DNA of 27,010 bases from Pseudomonadota bacterium. Lineage in GTDB: Bacteria > Pseudomonadota > Alphaproteobacteria > Rhizobiales > Rhizobiaceae. A program made the translations under genes and the position numbers. How positions within the stretch are numbered: position 1 is the stretch's first letter; each line of letters starts with the position of its first letter. Where the stretch lies: contig JAEXMK010000024.1 of NCBI GenBank assembly GCA_023444445.1, positions 1 to 27,010 of the forward strand. Direction: 5' to 3'. The notes below the pieces were generated by a model. The model was not told the origin of the DNA, ran no database searches, and saw only the letters and a program-made list of their open reading frames with translations. Below, piece by piece: positions 1-7,092 of the stretch.

Positions 1-140
1 GGGAGGGGCGGGGCATCTGGGCGGGAGAATTCGAAAAACCCTCCGAATGGCGGCGTGAACACCGTGCGGCGGATCTGGAAACGCCGGCGGCAGGCTTTTT
101 GACCGTCATCCGCCATTTTCTGGGGTGGGATCATGGCTGA
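1..140 (+). CDS. C-terminal end of an SNase-like (thermonuclease family) protein, partial
   Basis: Reading from base 3 there is an open frame of 45 codons that enters from outside the window and stops at TGA 138-140. It contains RGIWAGEFEKPSEWRREHR, which resembles the C-terminal signature of staphylococcal-nuclease-homologue proteins (a Gly-x-Trp-x-Gly-x-Phe run, then Pro-x-x-Trp-Arg). SNase-fold proteins of this type cleave nucleic acids and are often secreted or periplasmic; the catalytic Arg/Asp/Glu residues and any signal peptide lie upstream and cannot be seen. Its stop overlaps the start of the uracil-DNA glycosylase-like gene by 8 bases, so the two are probably translationally coupled in one operon. 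The family assignment rests on this short tail only. Confidence 0.6.
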   Translation, partial: EGRGIWAGEFEKPSEWRREHRAADLETPAAGFLTVIRHFLGWDHG

Positions 141-786
141 GACGAAGCGATACCCGTCATTGCGGGATGACGGGCTGGATGGGCTGCGTGGCGAGATCGC
201 GCGCTGCCGTGTCTGTCGCGACGCGCCGCTGAGGGGAACGGCCGATCGGCTGCCGCATGAGCCGCGGCCGGTGGTCGTCATGTCGAGGACGGCCAGAATC
301 GTGATCGCCGGGCAGGCACCGGGCTTGCGCGTGCACGAAACGGGAATACCCTTCAACGATGCCTCCGGCGACAGGCTGCGGCAATGGCTCGCTGTCGACC
401 GGGAGACGTTCTATGATCCGGACCGTTTTGCCATTGTGCCCATGGGCTTCTGTTTTCCCGGTTATGACGACAAGGGCAGCGACCTGCCGCCACGGCGGGA
501 ATGTGCGCCTTTGTGGCGTGAGAGGGTGATGGCGGCGATGCCGCAGGTGGAGCTCATCCTGGCGGTCGGGCAATATTCGCAGGCCTTTCACCTCGGTGAA
601 AGGCGCCACAAAACCATGACCGAAACGGTGCAGAACTGGCGCAGCTACCTGCACGCCAATTCTGGCCCTGGCATCTTGCCCCTGCCGCATCCAAGCTGGC
701 GCAACACCGGCTGGCTGAAAAAGAACCCGTGGTTTACGGAGGAGCTGCTTCCGGTTCTGCAGCAATATGTGGAAATGCGCATCTAG
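133..786 (+). CDS. Uracil-DNA glycosylase superfamily protein, divergent, with putative 4Fe-4S cysteines
   Basis: 217 residues, the normal size of a single-domain UDG-fold protein (Pfam UDG). Motif 1 is GQAPG at residues 60-64 within IVIAGQAPG, and motif 2 is HPSWRNTGW from residue 186, the two catalytic loops of the superfamily. Cysteines at 25 and 28 (CRVC) plus 107 and 123 have the CX2C...CX15C spacing seen in family 4 uracil-DNA glycosylases that bind a 4Fe-4S cluster. Family members excise uracil or other deaminated bases from DNA in the cytoplasm. Motif 1 has Gln where family 4 usually has Glu (GEAPG), and a His follows where an acidic residue is usual, so substrate preference may differ. 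The ATG at 133 has a G-rich site (GGGGTGGG, 122-129) just upstream and overlaps the stop of the nuclease gene. Confidence 0.85.
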   Translation: MAETKRYPSLRDDGLDGLRGEIARCRVCRDAPLRGTADRLPHEPRPVVVMSRTARIVIAGQAPGLRVHETGIPFNDASGDRLRQWLAVDRETFYDPDRFAIVPMGFCFPGYDDKGSDLPPRRECAPLWRERVMAAMPQVELILAVGQYSQAFHLGERRHKTMTETVQNWRSYLHANSGPGILPLPHPSWRNTGWLKKNPWFTEELLPVLQQYVEMRI

Positions 787-841
787 TGAAAAAATTTTCT
801 GTTTTTTTGCGAAAATTAGTGTAATGAAAGGAAATTAATTC

Positions 842-848
842 AGGAGGG
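842..848 (+). promoter_or_regulatory. Strong Shine-Dalgarno that fixes a TTG start
   Basis: AGGAGGG lies 8 bases before TTG at 857. No in-frame ATG occurs nearby, and the family N-terminus (LDRLDRKIL type) begins right at this TTG, so the site decides the start of the Lrp/AsnC gene. The 55 bases before it are A/T-rich with runs of A and T, which would suit an Lrp-family autoregulatory site, although no defined operator can be read. Confidence 0.8.
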
Positions 849-856
849 TAGACGCA

Positions 857-1345
857 TTGGATCGCCTAGACCGTAAGATTTTGCGCATTCTGCAAGAGGA
901 TTCCACGCTGGCCGTTGCCGATCTGGCAAAAAAGGTCGGCCTTTCCACGACGCCCTGTTGGCGGCGTATCCAGAAGATGGAAGAAGATGGCGTTATCCGC
1001 CGGCGCGTGGCGCTGCTTGATCCGGTCAAGGTCAACACCAAGGTCACGGTTTTCGTCTCCATCCGCACCGCCTCCCATTCAATCGAATGGCTGAAGCGTT
1101 TCTCCGAGGTGGTTTCCGAATTCCCGGAAGTTGTCGAATTCTACCGCATGAGCGGTGATGTCGACTATCTGCTGCGCGTCGTCGTGCCCGATATCGCCGC
1201 CTATGACGCTTTCTACAAGCGGATGATCGCCAAGATCGAAATCCGCGACGTCTCCTCCGCCTTTGCGATGGAGCAGATCAAATATACGACGGAACTGCCG
1301 CTAGACTACATGCTGCTGGATAATCCCAAATCCGGCGAAGAGTGA
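857..1345 (+). CDS. Lrp/AsnC family transcriptional regulator
   Basis: 162 residues, the usual length of the family. Residues 1-60 form the AsnC-type winged helix-turn-helix (DRLDRKILRILQEDSTLAV, then the recognition region around LSTTPCWRRIQKMEEDGVI). Residues from about 65 to 150 form the RAM/Lrp ligand-binding domain, with VVEFYRMSGDVDYLLRVVV as the characteristic Gly-Asp-x-Asp-Tyr turn. Such proteins assemble as dimers to octamers, bind DNA, and sense amino acids. The gene starts with TTG behind a strong Shine-Dalgarno and is followed by its own terminator, so it is probably transcribed alone. Lrp-type regulators commonly control adjacent transport or catabolic genes; here the nearest are a sulfonate-binding protein downstream and an amino-acid ABC importer 3 kb away, but the target is not evident. 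Confidence 0.93.
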   Translation: MDRLDRKILRILQEDSTLAVADLAKKVGLSTTPCWRRIQKMEEDGVIRRRVALLDPVKVNTKVTVFVSIRTASHSIEWLKRFSEVVSEFPEVVEFYRMSGDVDYLLRVVVPDIAAYDAFYKRMIAKIEIRDVSSAFAMEQIKYTTELPLDYMLLDNPKSGEE

Positions 1346-1372
1346 TCCGTCGCCGGCGAGTTTTTGATCAAT

Positions 1373-1404
1373 GCCCTTTCCGGCCACCGGGGAGGGCGTT
1401 TTTA
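1373..1404 (+). terminator. Rho-independent terminator after the Lrp/AsnC gene
   Basis: An 11-bp stem (1373-1383 with 1387-1397, two G·U pairs) with a CCA loop is followed by GTTTTTATTT. It lies 28 bases after the stop codon. Confidence 0.85.
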
Positions 1405-1628
1405 TTTGGCTTAGCCTTCAGTTGCTGATCGGGCGTGCTGGGCCTGACCCTGCCGGAAGGTCCGCCGGTATGCAGCGCGCCGGCGCGATAATCTTATTCC
1501 GCCCATATCGACAAATTCGAACATTCAATTCTCTTCGCGCCGTCTCCGCGCAAAGCGGGATTTTGATAAAATCTCTAAAATATCTACGCTTTTAATATCT
1601 GATGATGGCAACAGCGAGGGATATGGAC

Positions 1629-2594
1629 ATGATCACACGACGCGGAACATTGGGATTGCTTGCGGGTGCTACGGGGGCGGTGTTTCTGCCGCATATCCGC
1701 CGAGCGGGGGCCGCAACGACGACATTGCGGATTGGCTGGCAGAAGAATGGCGTGATCGCACTGGCGAAAAGCCAGGGTGCGCTGGAAGCGCTGTTGAAGG
1801 ACCGGGGCATCGAGGTCAAATGGTCGGAGTTTTCTTCCGGACCGCCGCTTCTTGAAGCGCTGGGTGCCGGTGCGCTGGATATCGGGCCGACCGGCGATGT
1901 ACCGCCCCTTTTCGCACAGGCCGCCGGCGGCAATCTGCGTTACGTCGGCACCTACAAAGCGGCCGCGGGCGGATCGGCAATCCTCGTGCAGAAGGATTCG
2001 CCGCTAAAGACGCTCGAAGACCTGAAGGGCAAGAAAGTCGCCTTCAAGCGCGGCTCCAGCGCCCATAATGTCACCGTCAAAGCACTGCGAAAGGCGGGAC
2101 TGACGCTCAACGACATCACGCCCGTGGACCTTGCGCCGCCCGATGCGGCGGCCGCTTTCCGTAGCGGCAGCATCGACGCCTGGTCGATCTGGGATCCCTA
2201 TTTTGCCGTGGCGGAAAAGGAGCCGACGACGCGGGTTCTCTCGACAGCCGAAGGCATCGTCGATCCGTGGAGCTATTTCCTCGCCAATGGCGATTTTGTT
2301 GAGAGCAATCCCGATCTCGTGCCGCTGATCCTCAAGGAACTGGCGAATGTGGGCGCGAAAGCGCAGACCAACATAGACGCAACTGCCAAATCGCTCGCTG
2401 CCATTACCGGCGTTCCAGAGGACGTCACCAAGGTCTCGCTGACGCGCCCCGGTGCAGATCTCGGGCGGGTGTCACTGGTTCCGGATGAAGCCATCGCCTA
2501 CCAGCAGGCGCTTGCCGACGAGTTCTACGATCTGAAGATCGTGCCGAAAAAACTCAAGGTGACGGATATCGTCTGGCGGCCGAAGGCGAGTTGA
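1629..2594 (+). CDS. ssuA: Aliphatic sulfonate ABC transporter substrate-binding protein (SsuA type)
   Basis: 321 residues from the preferred start. In-frame ATGs lie at 1602, 1605, 1623 and 1629; only 1629 has a well placed Shine-Dalgarno (GAGGGA 1616-1621, 7-base spacer), so I chose it. The N-terminus MITRRGTLGLLAGATGAVFL has a twin Arg and a hydrophobic stretch, which resembles a Tat-type signal. The mature part begins TTTLRIGWQKNGVIAL and carries SsuA hallmarks: FSSGPPLLEALGAGALDIG, GDVPPLFAQAAG, DLKGKKVAFKRGSSAHN, and GSIDAWSIWDPYFA. The protein should bind sulfonates or a related organosulfur compound in the periplasm and deliver it to an SsuBC-type transporter. No permease or ATPase gene is adjacent: a palindromic repeat and convergent minus-strand genes follow, so it is an orphan here. 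A/T-rich DNA (about 1490-1600) upstream probably holds its promoter. Confidence 0.88.
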   Translation: MITRRGTLGLLAGATGAVFLPHIRRAGAATTTLRIGWQKNGVIALAKSQGALEALLKDRGIEVKWSEFSSGPPLLEALGAGALDIGPTGDVPPLFAQAAGGNLRYVGTYKAAAGGSAILVQKDSPLKTLEDLKGKKVAFKRGSSAHNVTVKALRKAGLTLNDITPVDLAPPDAAAAFRSGSIDAWSIWDPYFAVAEKEPTTRVLSTAEGIVDPWSYFLANGDFVESNPDLVPLILKELANVGAKAQTNIDATAKSLAAITGVPEDVTKVSLTRPGADLGRVSLVPDEAIAYQQALADEFYDLKIVPKKLKVTDIVWRPKAS

Positions 2595-2695
2595 TGGGCG
2601 GAAAGTAGAGTCTCTTCAACCCGCTGGCGGATATTGCTCAGAGGTTGATTCAGGCCGTTGGTGTTAGATGTGAGGCGATTGGCTGCCGCTTGTTT

Positions 2696-2815
2696 CTTCT
2701 CCCCGCCGGGGAGAAGTCCGCGGCAGCGGGATGAGGGGGCAAGCTCTCCGAAATCCGGCAACGTTGCCCCCTCATCCGACCCTTTGGGCCACCTTCTCCC
2801 GGCGGAGAGAAGAAA
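2696..2815. repeat. Intergenic palindromic mosaic element (rhizobial type)
   Basis: This stretch lies between two convergent genes and is built from nested palindromes. A 9-bp perfect hairpin (2696-2704 with 2708-2716, GCC loop) is followed by a 14-bp perfect inverted repeat (GGATGAGGGGGCAA at 2729-2742 with its complement at 2764-2777) and a third imperfect hairpin at about 2794-2812. The CTTCTCCC and GGATGAGGGG words recur as dispersed intergenic elements in Rhizobiales genomes (RIME-like elements have been described there); assignment to a named family is from memory. It may also end transcription from both flanking genes. Confidence 0.7.
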
Positions 2816-2883
2816 ATTGCCGCCACGCCGGGCACCAGCCACGACCTTTATCAAGGGCTAGGCTTCCCACTATTGAAGCCGCA

Positions 2884-3708
2884 TCAGCCCTTAAGCTTCG
2901 CAATCACCAGATGACCCGGCGTCGGATTGCCGTCCTGCATGCGCACGTTGATGTCGGTGACTTCAATCACCTCGAAACCGGTGGCGGCCAGCCGCTCCCG
3001 CACATAGGTTTCCGCATGGGCAAATCGCTGGTGCGGGCCGACCATATAGGGACGTCCGGCCATGATGTCTTCGGGCAGGGTTTCCGAGGAGAAGATCAGT
3101 AGGCCACCGGCGTTGAGATTTTCGGCGGCGCCGAAAAACAGCGGTTCCAGCGCGCCGAGATAGGGCAGCACATCGGTGGCGGTGATGATGTCGAAGGGCT
3201 CGTCGTCATTGTCCTCTAGGAAATCCTCAACTTCGGCGACATAGAGCGTCTCGTAGAGGTCTTTCTCATGGGCGATCTCGACCATGTTTTCGGAAATATC
3301 GATGCCGGTGATGTCGTCAGCCATATCGCGCAGCGCTTCACCGGTGAGGCCGGTGCCGCAGCCGAGATCGAGCAGGCGTTTGAAAGGGCCGAGGTTGAGC
3401 GTCTGCAGCCGCTGGCGCACCATCATCGGCACGGCGTAGCCCAGTTGCTCGACAAGAATGTCCTCGAAGGCTTCGGCATGTTGGTCGAACAGGGTTTCGA
3501 CATAGGCGTCGGGCGCCTTGGACGGCTGTTCGCCCCGGCCCATGGCGGCGATGCGCACGGCTGCGCCACCGTGGTCTTCCGGATCGATGGCAAGGACCTC
3601 CTCATAGGCCTTCACCGCCGCGTCCACATCACCGGCCTTTTCGAGCGCGAGTGCGCGGTTATAGGCCTCGGCGAGCGCCTCTTCGTCGATCTTCTGGTTC
3701 TTGGTCAT
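2884..3708 (-). CDS. TPR-containing class I SAM-dependent methyltransferase (COG4976-like)
   Basis: 274 residues. Residues about 10-60 look like one or two tetratricopeptide repeats (EALAEAYNRALALEKAGD, then AVKAYEEVLAIDPEDHGG). The methyltransferase domain follows: motif I is LLDLGCGTG at residues 112-120, the acidic SAM-ribose residue is probably D137 in GIDIS, and the motif IV region is DIITATDVLPYLG. The C-terminus ends in a typical beta strand (HLVIAKLKG). This matches the COG4976 type, predicted methyltransferases with a TPR segment; the methyl acceptor is unknown. The ATG at 3708 is the first of the frame and the usg gene lies 84 bases upstream on the same strand, so the two may be cotranscribed. 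It converges on the sulfonate-binding protein gene across the palindromic repeat. Confidence 0.85.
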   Translation of the reverse strand: MTKNQKIDEEALAEAYNRALALEKAGDVDAAVKAYEEVLAIDPEDHGGAAVRIAAMGRGEQPSKAPDAYVETLFDQHAEAFEDILVEQLGYAVPMMVRQRLQTLNLGPFKRLLDLGCGTGLTGEALRDMADDITGIDISENMVEIAHEKDLYETLYVAEVEDFLEDNDDEPFDIITATDVLPYLGALEPLFFGAAENLNAGGLLIFSSETLPEDIMAGRPYMVGPHQRFAHAETYVRERLAATGFEVIEVTDINVRMQDGNPTPGHLVIAKLKG

Positions 3709-3792
3709 CGTGCCTTATCCGTCAGCGTCTTCAATTGACGTTTGCTGTAAGCCGCATCGGGGACGGGCGCAATGTTTATGTGGCCTGAGGGC

Positions 3793-4059
3793 TTAGTGGA
3801 GGATGAACTCCCCTTTGAGCGCGCGCCATTCCTGCGCCGAGATAACCTGTCGGTGCACATAGCGGACGGAGTGCAGGGGACCGTCGAGCTTTTCCTGCCA
3901 GAACTTGAGGAAGCCGTGCATTTCGGGGAAATCAGGGGCCAGGTCGTAGTTCTGCCAGACATAGGTCTGGAGAACCAGCGGATGGTCCGGCAGGCGGTAG
4001 AAAATCTCGGCGGTGGTGAGGCCGTAGCCTCGCAGCATCATTTCCATGTCCTTGTTCAT
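3793..4059 (-). CDS. usg: Usg family protein
   Basis: 88 residues, the family's full length. The sequence LRGYGLTTAEIFYRLPDHP, then LQTYVWQNYDLAPDFPEM, FLKFWQEKLDGPLHSV and the end GEFILH are recognisable as Usg (Pfam Usg-like), a small soluble protein conserved in alphaproteobacteria. Its function has not been established; the name came from a gene beside the trp genes in another species. Here the neighbours are a TPR-methyltransferase downstream on the same strand and an amino-acid ABC importer upstream, so no trp context is present. The start at 4059 is the only reasonable ATG; the two nearby in-frame Met codons at residues 5 and 7-8 would remove conserved sequence. Rich in Tyr, Phe and Trp. 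Confidence 0.9.
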   Translation of the reverse strand: MNKDMEMMLRGYGLTTAEIFYRLPDHPLVLQTYVWQNYDLAPDFPEMHGFLKFWQEKLDGPLHSVRYVHRQVISAQEWRALKGEFILH

Positions 4060-4182
4060 GAGGGCGGTTCCCCTATCGATGATGACCGATCACAGCATTG
4101 CCGCTGTATCTGATATGGGAACACGGCATGGTTAACCCAACCTTGCCAAAGGCAGGGTGGCGTCACAAATTTGTTATATTTT

Positions 4183-4221
4183 TCAAAATGTTGGCAGCCT
4201 CTTGTGATGAGTGCTGCCAAC
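4183..4221 (-). terminator. Probable terminator of the amino-acid permease operon
   Basis: A 9-bp perfect stem (GTTGGCAGC 4190-4198 with 4213-4221), extendable by CTC/GAG inside the loop, lies just past the end of the permease gene on the minus strand. It is followed there by ATTTTG and A/T-rich sequence. The U-tract is short, so efficiency is uncertain. Confidence 0.6.
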
Positions 4222-4229
4222 TCTGCCTT

Positions 4230-5060
4230 TTAACGCTTGAGGTGCCGCGTCAGGCGGGCTTCCAGCCAGGCCCAGACATGCCGCAACGTTTCGACGATCG
4301 TGAGATAGAAGATCGCGGCCCAGAGATAGGCCTGATAATCGAAGGTGCGGGAAAAGGCGTAACGGGTCTGTCCCATCAGATCGAAGACCGTGACGATGGA
4401 GACCACCGCCGAGCCCTTGATCATCAGGATGATCTCGTTGCCATAGGGACGCAGCGCCACGATCAGCGCCTGGGGCAGGATGATCTTTCTAAAAGTGATG
4501 AATTTGGAAATACCGAGCGACGCCGCGCCTTCGTGCTGTCCGCGTGGCACGCTCTGGATCGCACCGCGCAGGATTTCCGCCTGATAGGCGGCGGTGTTGA
4601 GCGTCAGCGACAGCAGGCCGCAATACCAGGCTTCGCGGAAGAACCACCAGAGATCGACGGCTTCGAGCGCTGGGCGGAAGCTGCCGAGGCCGTAATAGAT
4701 CAGGAAAAGCTGCGCCAGAAGCGGCGTGCTGCGGAAAACATAGACATAGGCATAGGCGAGCGCGCCGATGACGCGGTTTTCCGACATGCGGGCAAAGGCA
4801 ATCGGGACGGACAGGATTGCGCCGAGAATGATCGAGCTGCCGACCAGCGTGATGGTTGTGATGAGACCATCGATGTAGCGCGGCCCGTAGCGATCGAACT
4901 TGTCCCAGTCCCAACCCTCGATCATCGCAAATAACAGCCCGGCGGCGAGAAGCAGCCAGAGCGTGATGACAGCGATGCCGACGACACGGGAGATGTTCAG
5001 CGGTTTGTCCGCAACGATGGGCGCTGGGCGTGGCGGAATGAGTTCCTGGATATGGCTCAT
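4230..5060 (-). CDS. Polar amino acid ABC transporter permease (HisM type)
   Basis: 276 residues with a first membrane segment near residues 28-48 and about four or five further segments from residue 65 to 265. The family EAA loop, which contacts the ATPase, is visible as EILRGAIQSVPRGQHEGAAS followed by LGIS. Other HisM-type signatures are VFRSTPLLAQLFLIYYGL and LPQALIVALRPYGNEIILMIKGSAVVS. The start overlaps the stop of the upstream permease gene by 4 bases (ATGA), which indicates translational coupling and a heteromeric pair of inner-membrane permeases. By similarity the system should import basic or polar amino acids or opine-like derivatives; the actual substrate cannot be read from the permease. 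No ATPase gene follows: a hairpin and the usg gene come next. Confidence 0.92.
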   Translation of the reverse strand: MSHIQELIPPRPAPIVADKPLNISRVVGIAVITLWLLLAAGLLFAMIEGWDWDKFDRYGPRYIDGLITTITLVGSSIILGAILSVPIAFARMSENRVIGALAYAYVYVFRSTPLLAQLFLIYYGLGSFRPALEAVDLWWFFREAWYCGLLSLTLNTAAYQAEILRGAIQSVPRGQHEGAASLGISKFITFRKIILPQALIVALRPYGNEIILMIKGSAVVSIVTVFDLMGQTRYAFSRTFDYQAYLWAAIFYLTIVETLRHVWAWLEARLTRHLKR

Positions 5061-5860
5061 CGGCGGGCCTCCGACTTGCGCGACCAGCGATCGATGAAGC
5101 CGATGCCGATGGATGAGAGGAGCGCGAGAATGAGGTAGAGCAGGCAGGCGATGCCATAAAAGAAGAAGGCTTCCTTGCTGACGCGGGCGGCAATGCCGGT
5201 CTGGCGAATGATGTCGGCAAGACCGATGATCGAAACGTAGGACGTATCCTTCAAGAGGATGACCCAGAGGTTGGTCATTCCGGGAAGGGCAATCCGCACC
5301 AGCTGCGGAATGATGATGAGCACCATGGTGCGGCTACGGGAAAGACCGAGTGCATCGCCGGCCTCGTATTGCCCCTTGGGTATGGCCTTGAACGCCGAAA
5401 GCAGCACCTCAGAGGCATAGGATGAAAACACCACCGAAAGTGCCACCATGCCGGCAACGAAGGCGTTGATTTCGATGGGGCCACTGAAACCGACATAGGC
5501 TGCAAACGATTGCAGCAGCATCTGAATGCCGTAATAGACGATGAACAGCGTCAGCAGTTCCGGCAGGCCACGAAAGATGGTGGTGTAAATGCCAGCGGCC
5601 AGCCGCAGCGATTTTTCTTCCGACTGTGCGGCGAGTGCGATGAGGAAACCGATCAACAGCCCGACGGGCAGGGTCGCGAGCGCCAGCGAGATCGTGACGT
5701 TGACACCGAAGGCGATTTCGTCGCCCCAGCCCGCATCGCCGCAGGCGACGAGAGTGCCGTTTCCAAAAAGCGAGAAGAGACCGACCGGCCCGCAGAAGGG
5801 ATCGAGAAGTGTCGAGACATAGGTCCAGAACGCACCTATGGCGGAAAATGCTCCGCTCAT
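5057..5860 (-). CDS. Polar amino acid ABC transporter permease (HisQ type)
   Basis: 267 residues. Family signatures are TTIFRGLPELLTLFIVYYGI, the EAA loop EVLLSAFKAIPKGQYEAGDA followed by LGLS, and LPGMTNLWVILLKDTSYVSI. About five membrane segments are seen from residue 50 to 250. The N-terminal segment (residues about 18-48) carries an extra Gly-rich stretch with two cysteines (FCGPVGLFSLFGNG, VACGD), longer than in enteric HisQ. This gene lies between the binding-protein gene (112-base gap containing a hairpin) and the HisM-type gene, with which it overlaps by 4 bases. Together they form an importer operon reading binding protein, HisQ-like, HisM-like. A weak Shine-Dalgarno (GGGGAAAA) precedes the ATG. 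Confidence 0.92.
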   Translation of the reverse strand: MSGAFSAIGAFWTYVSTLLDPFCGPVGLFSLFGNGTLVACGDAGWGDEIAFGVNVTISLALATLPVGLLIGFLIALAAQSEEKSLRLAAGIYTTIFRGLPELLTLFIVYYGIQMLLQSFAAYVGFSGPIEINAFVAGMVALSVVFSSYASEVLLSAFKAIPKGQYEAGDALGLSRSRTMVLIIIPQLVRIALPGMTNLWVILLKDTSYVSIIGLADIIRQTGIAARVSKEAFFFYGIACLLYLILALLSSIGIGFIDRWSRKSEARR

Positions 5861-5915
5861 GCCAATTTTCCCCTGCGGTCTTAAGCCGCCGTGATTGTTA
5901 TTGTGACGTTTTCAA

Positions 5916-5947
5916 ACAAAAATGGCGGAAGGGCAAGCCTTCCGCCA
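5916..5947 (-). terminator. Intra-operon terminator or attenuator between binding-protein and permease genes
   Basis: A perfect 10-bp stem (TGGCGGAAGG 5923-5932 with 5938-5947, 5-base loop) on the minus strand is followed by TTTTTG. It sits 25 bases past the binding-protein stop and before the permease genes. A partial terminator here would give more periplasmic binding protein than membrane permease, as is known for many ABC import operons; the 3' hairpin may also stabilise the upstream message. Confidence 0.8.
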
Positions 5948-5972
5948 CGAGATTTCAACAGATCGAACCGGC

Positions 5973-6746
5973 TTAATCGCCGTAAACGTCGAAATCGAAG
6001 TATTTTTTGTTGATCTCCTGATACTTGCCGCTGGCGCGGATACCGGCGATTGCGGCCGTAAACTTGTCAGCCAGCGCCGTGTCGCCCTTGCGCACAGCAA
6101 TGCCTGCGCCATTGCCGTTGATCTCGGGATCGACCTTGAGCGGCGTCAGGATCTTGCAGCACTTGCCGGCGTCGGTCTTCAGCCACTCCGATAGCACCAC
6201 GATATCGTCGATAACGGCGTCGATGCGGCCATTGGCGATGTCGAGCTTATATTCGTCGGCGGTCGGATACATCTTCACATCCGCATCGGGGAAGTGCTTT
6301 TCGGCATAGTTGGAGTGGGTGGTGGAGCCCTGTGCGCCGAGCGACTTGCCCTTGAGGTCTTCGACGGATTTGATCGGCGAATCCTTCGGCACGGCGATGG
6401 CCGGCGGGGTGTTGTAATATTTCTTGGAGAAGTCGACCTTCTGGAGACGTTCCGGAGTGATCGACATGGACGCGATGATGGCGTCGAACTTCTTGGCCTG
6501 AAGGGCGGGGATGATGCCGTCCCAGTCATTGGTGACGAAGGTGCATTCGGCCTTCATTTGTTCGCACAGCGCCTTGGCGATGTCGATGTCGAAGCCGGTC
6601 AGCGTGCCGTCGGCGTCCAGATTGTTGAAAGGCGGGTAGGCGCCTTCGGTGCCGATGACGATCTTGTCCTGCGCAAGAGCCGCGCCGGAAAAGAGCGAGA
6701 TGGCGGCAATCGATACGGCTGCGAGCAGACGGGTGGAAATAGGCAT
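5973..6746 (-). CDS. Periplasmic amino-acid-binding protein of an ABC importer (HisJ/LAO/ArgT family)
   Basis: 257 residues. A Sec signal peptide spans about residues 1-25 (MPISTRLLAAVSIAAISLFS, then GAALAQ with AxA cleavage). The mature part is a family 3 solute-binding protein: KIVIGTEGAYPPFNN, GFDIDIAKALCEQMKAEC, NDWDGIIPALQAKKFDAIIA, SMSITPERLQKVDFS and YYNTPPAIAVP. The two cysteines in CEQMKAEC match the conserved disulfide of HisJ and LAO proteins. Family members bind lysine, arginine, ornithine, histidine or opines; the exact ligand cannot be decided by eye. It is the first gene of the operon with two permeases downstream, but no ATPase gene is present in the window, so the system must borrow an ATPase encoded elsewhere. 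A possible promoter lies upstream in the intergenic region (TTGCAT, 18 bases, AATAAT, minus strand, about 6865-6894). Confidence 0.94.
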   Translation of the reverse strand: MPISTRLLAAVSIAAISLFSGAALAQDKIVIGTEGAYPPFNNLDADGTLTGFDIDIAKALCEQMKAECTFVTNDWDGIIPALQAKKFDAIIASMSITPERLQKVDFSKKYYNTPPAIAVPKDSPIKSVEDLKGKSLGAQGSTTHSNYAEKHFPDADVKMYPTADEYKLDIANGRIDAVIDDIVVLSEWLKTDAGKCCKILTPLKVDPEINGNGAGIAVRKGDTALADKFTAAIAGIRASGKYQEINKKYFDFDVYGD

Positions 6747-7092
6747 TTCGATCCTCTCTTTTGGTCGTTTATCCGCGGTCTGTTGTTGTTTTCAGTGCGG
6801 ACGCCATGGTCGCTGGGCACGTCAGAACGGAGAATACCGCCTGAGGCCTTCAGCGCGGATGTGATTATTCATCCGCTTGGTCAAAAAATGCAACTGCAAT
6901 ATTAGTGACCGCGTTTATGCCGCAGAGCTTCCACGAAAAGGCCTTGATCTGTTCATTTCCCGTACAGAAGCATCTGGTCATCATGGGAACCGGAGCGTGT
7001 GTTAGGCGTTGAACAGCGCCTGCGTGCCAAGCCGGGCCCACGACGTCGCATATCCTGCGACATAGAAAATGACGGCAGATGAGGAAGCACTG
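6747..7092. other. Divergent intergenic region between the amino-acid importer and the OmpA-like gene
   Basis: 346 bases with no convincing gene. It must hold both the minus-strand promoter of the importer operon and the plus-strand promoter of the OmpA-family gene. The A/T-rich part at about 6860-6905 is the likeliest promoter for the importer. On the plus side GAGGAAG (7081-7087) is a good Shine-Dalgarno for the ATG at 7093. Short overlapping frames here show no protein-like composition. No tRNA or clear operator was seen. Confidence 0.6.

Noticed and set aside
1371..1595. A 74-codon plus-strand frame after the Lrp/AsnC gene
   Set aside because: Its first codons lie in the terminator hairpin, it has no Shine-Dalgarno, and the composition is not protein-like.
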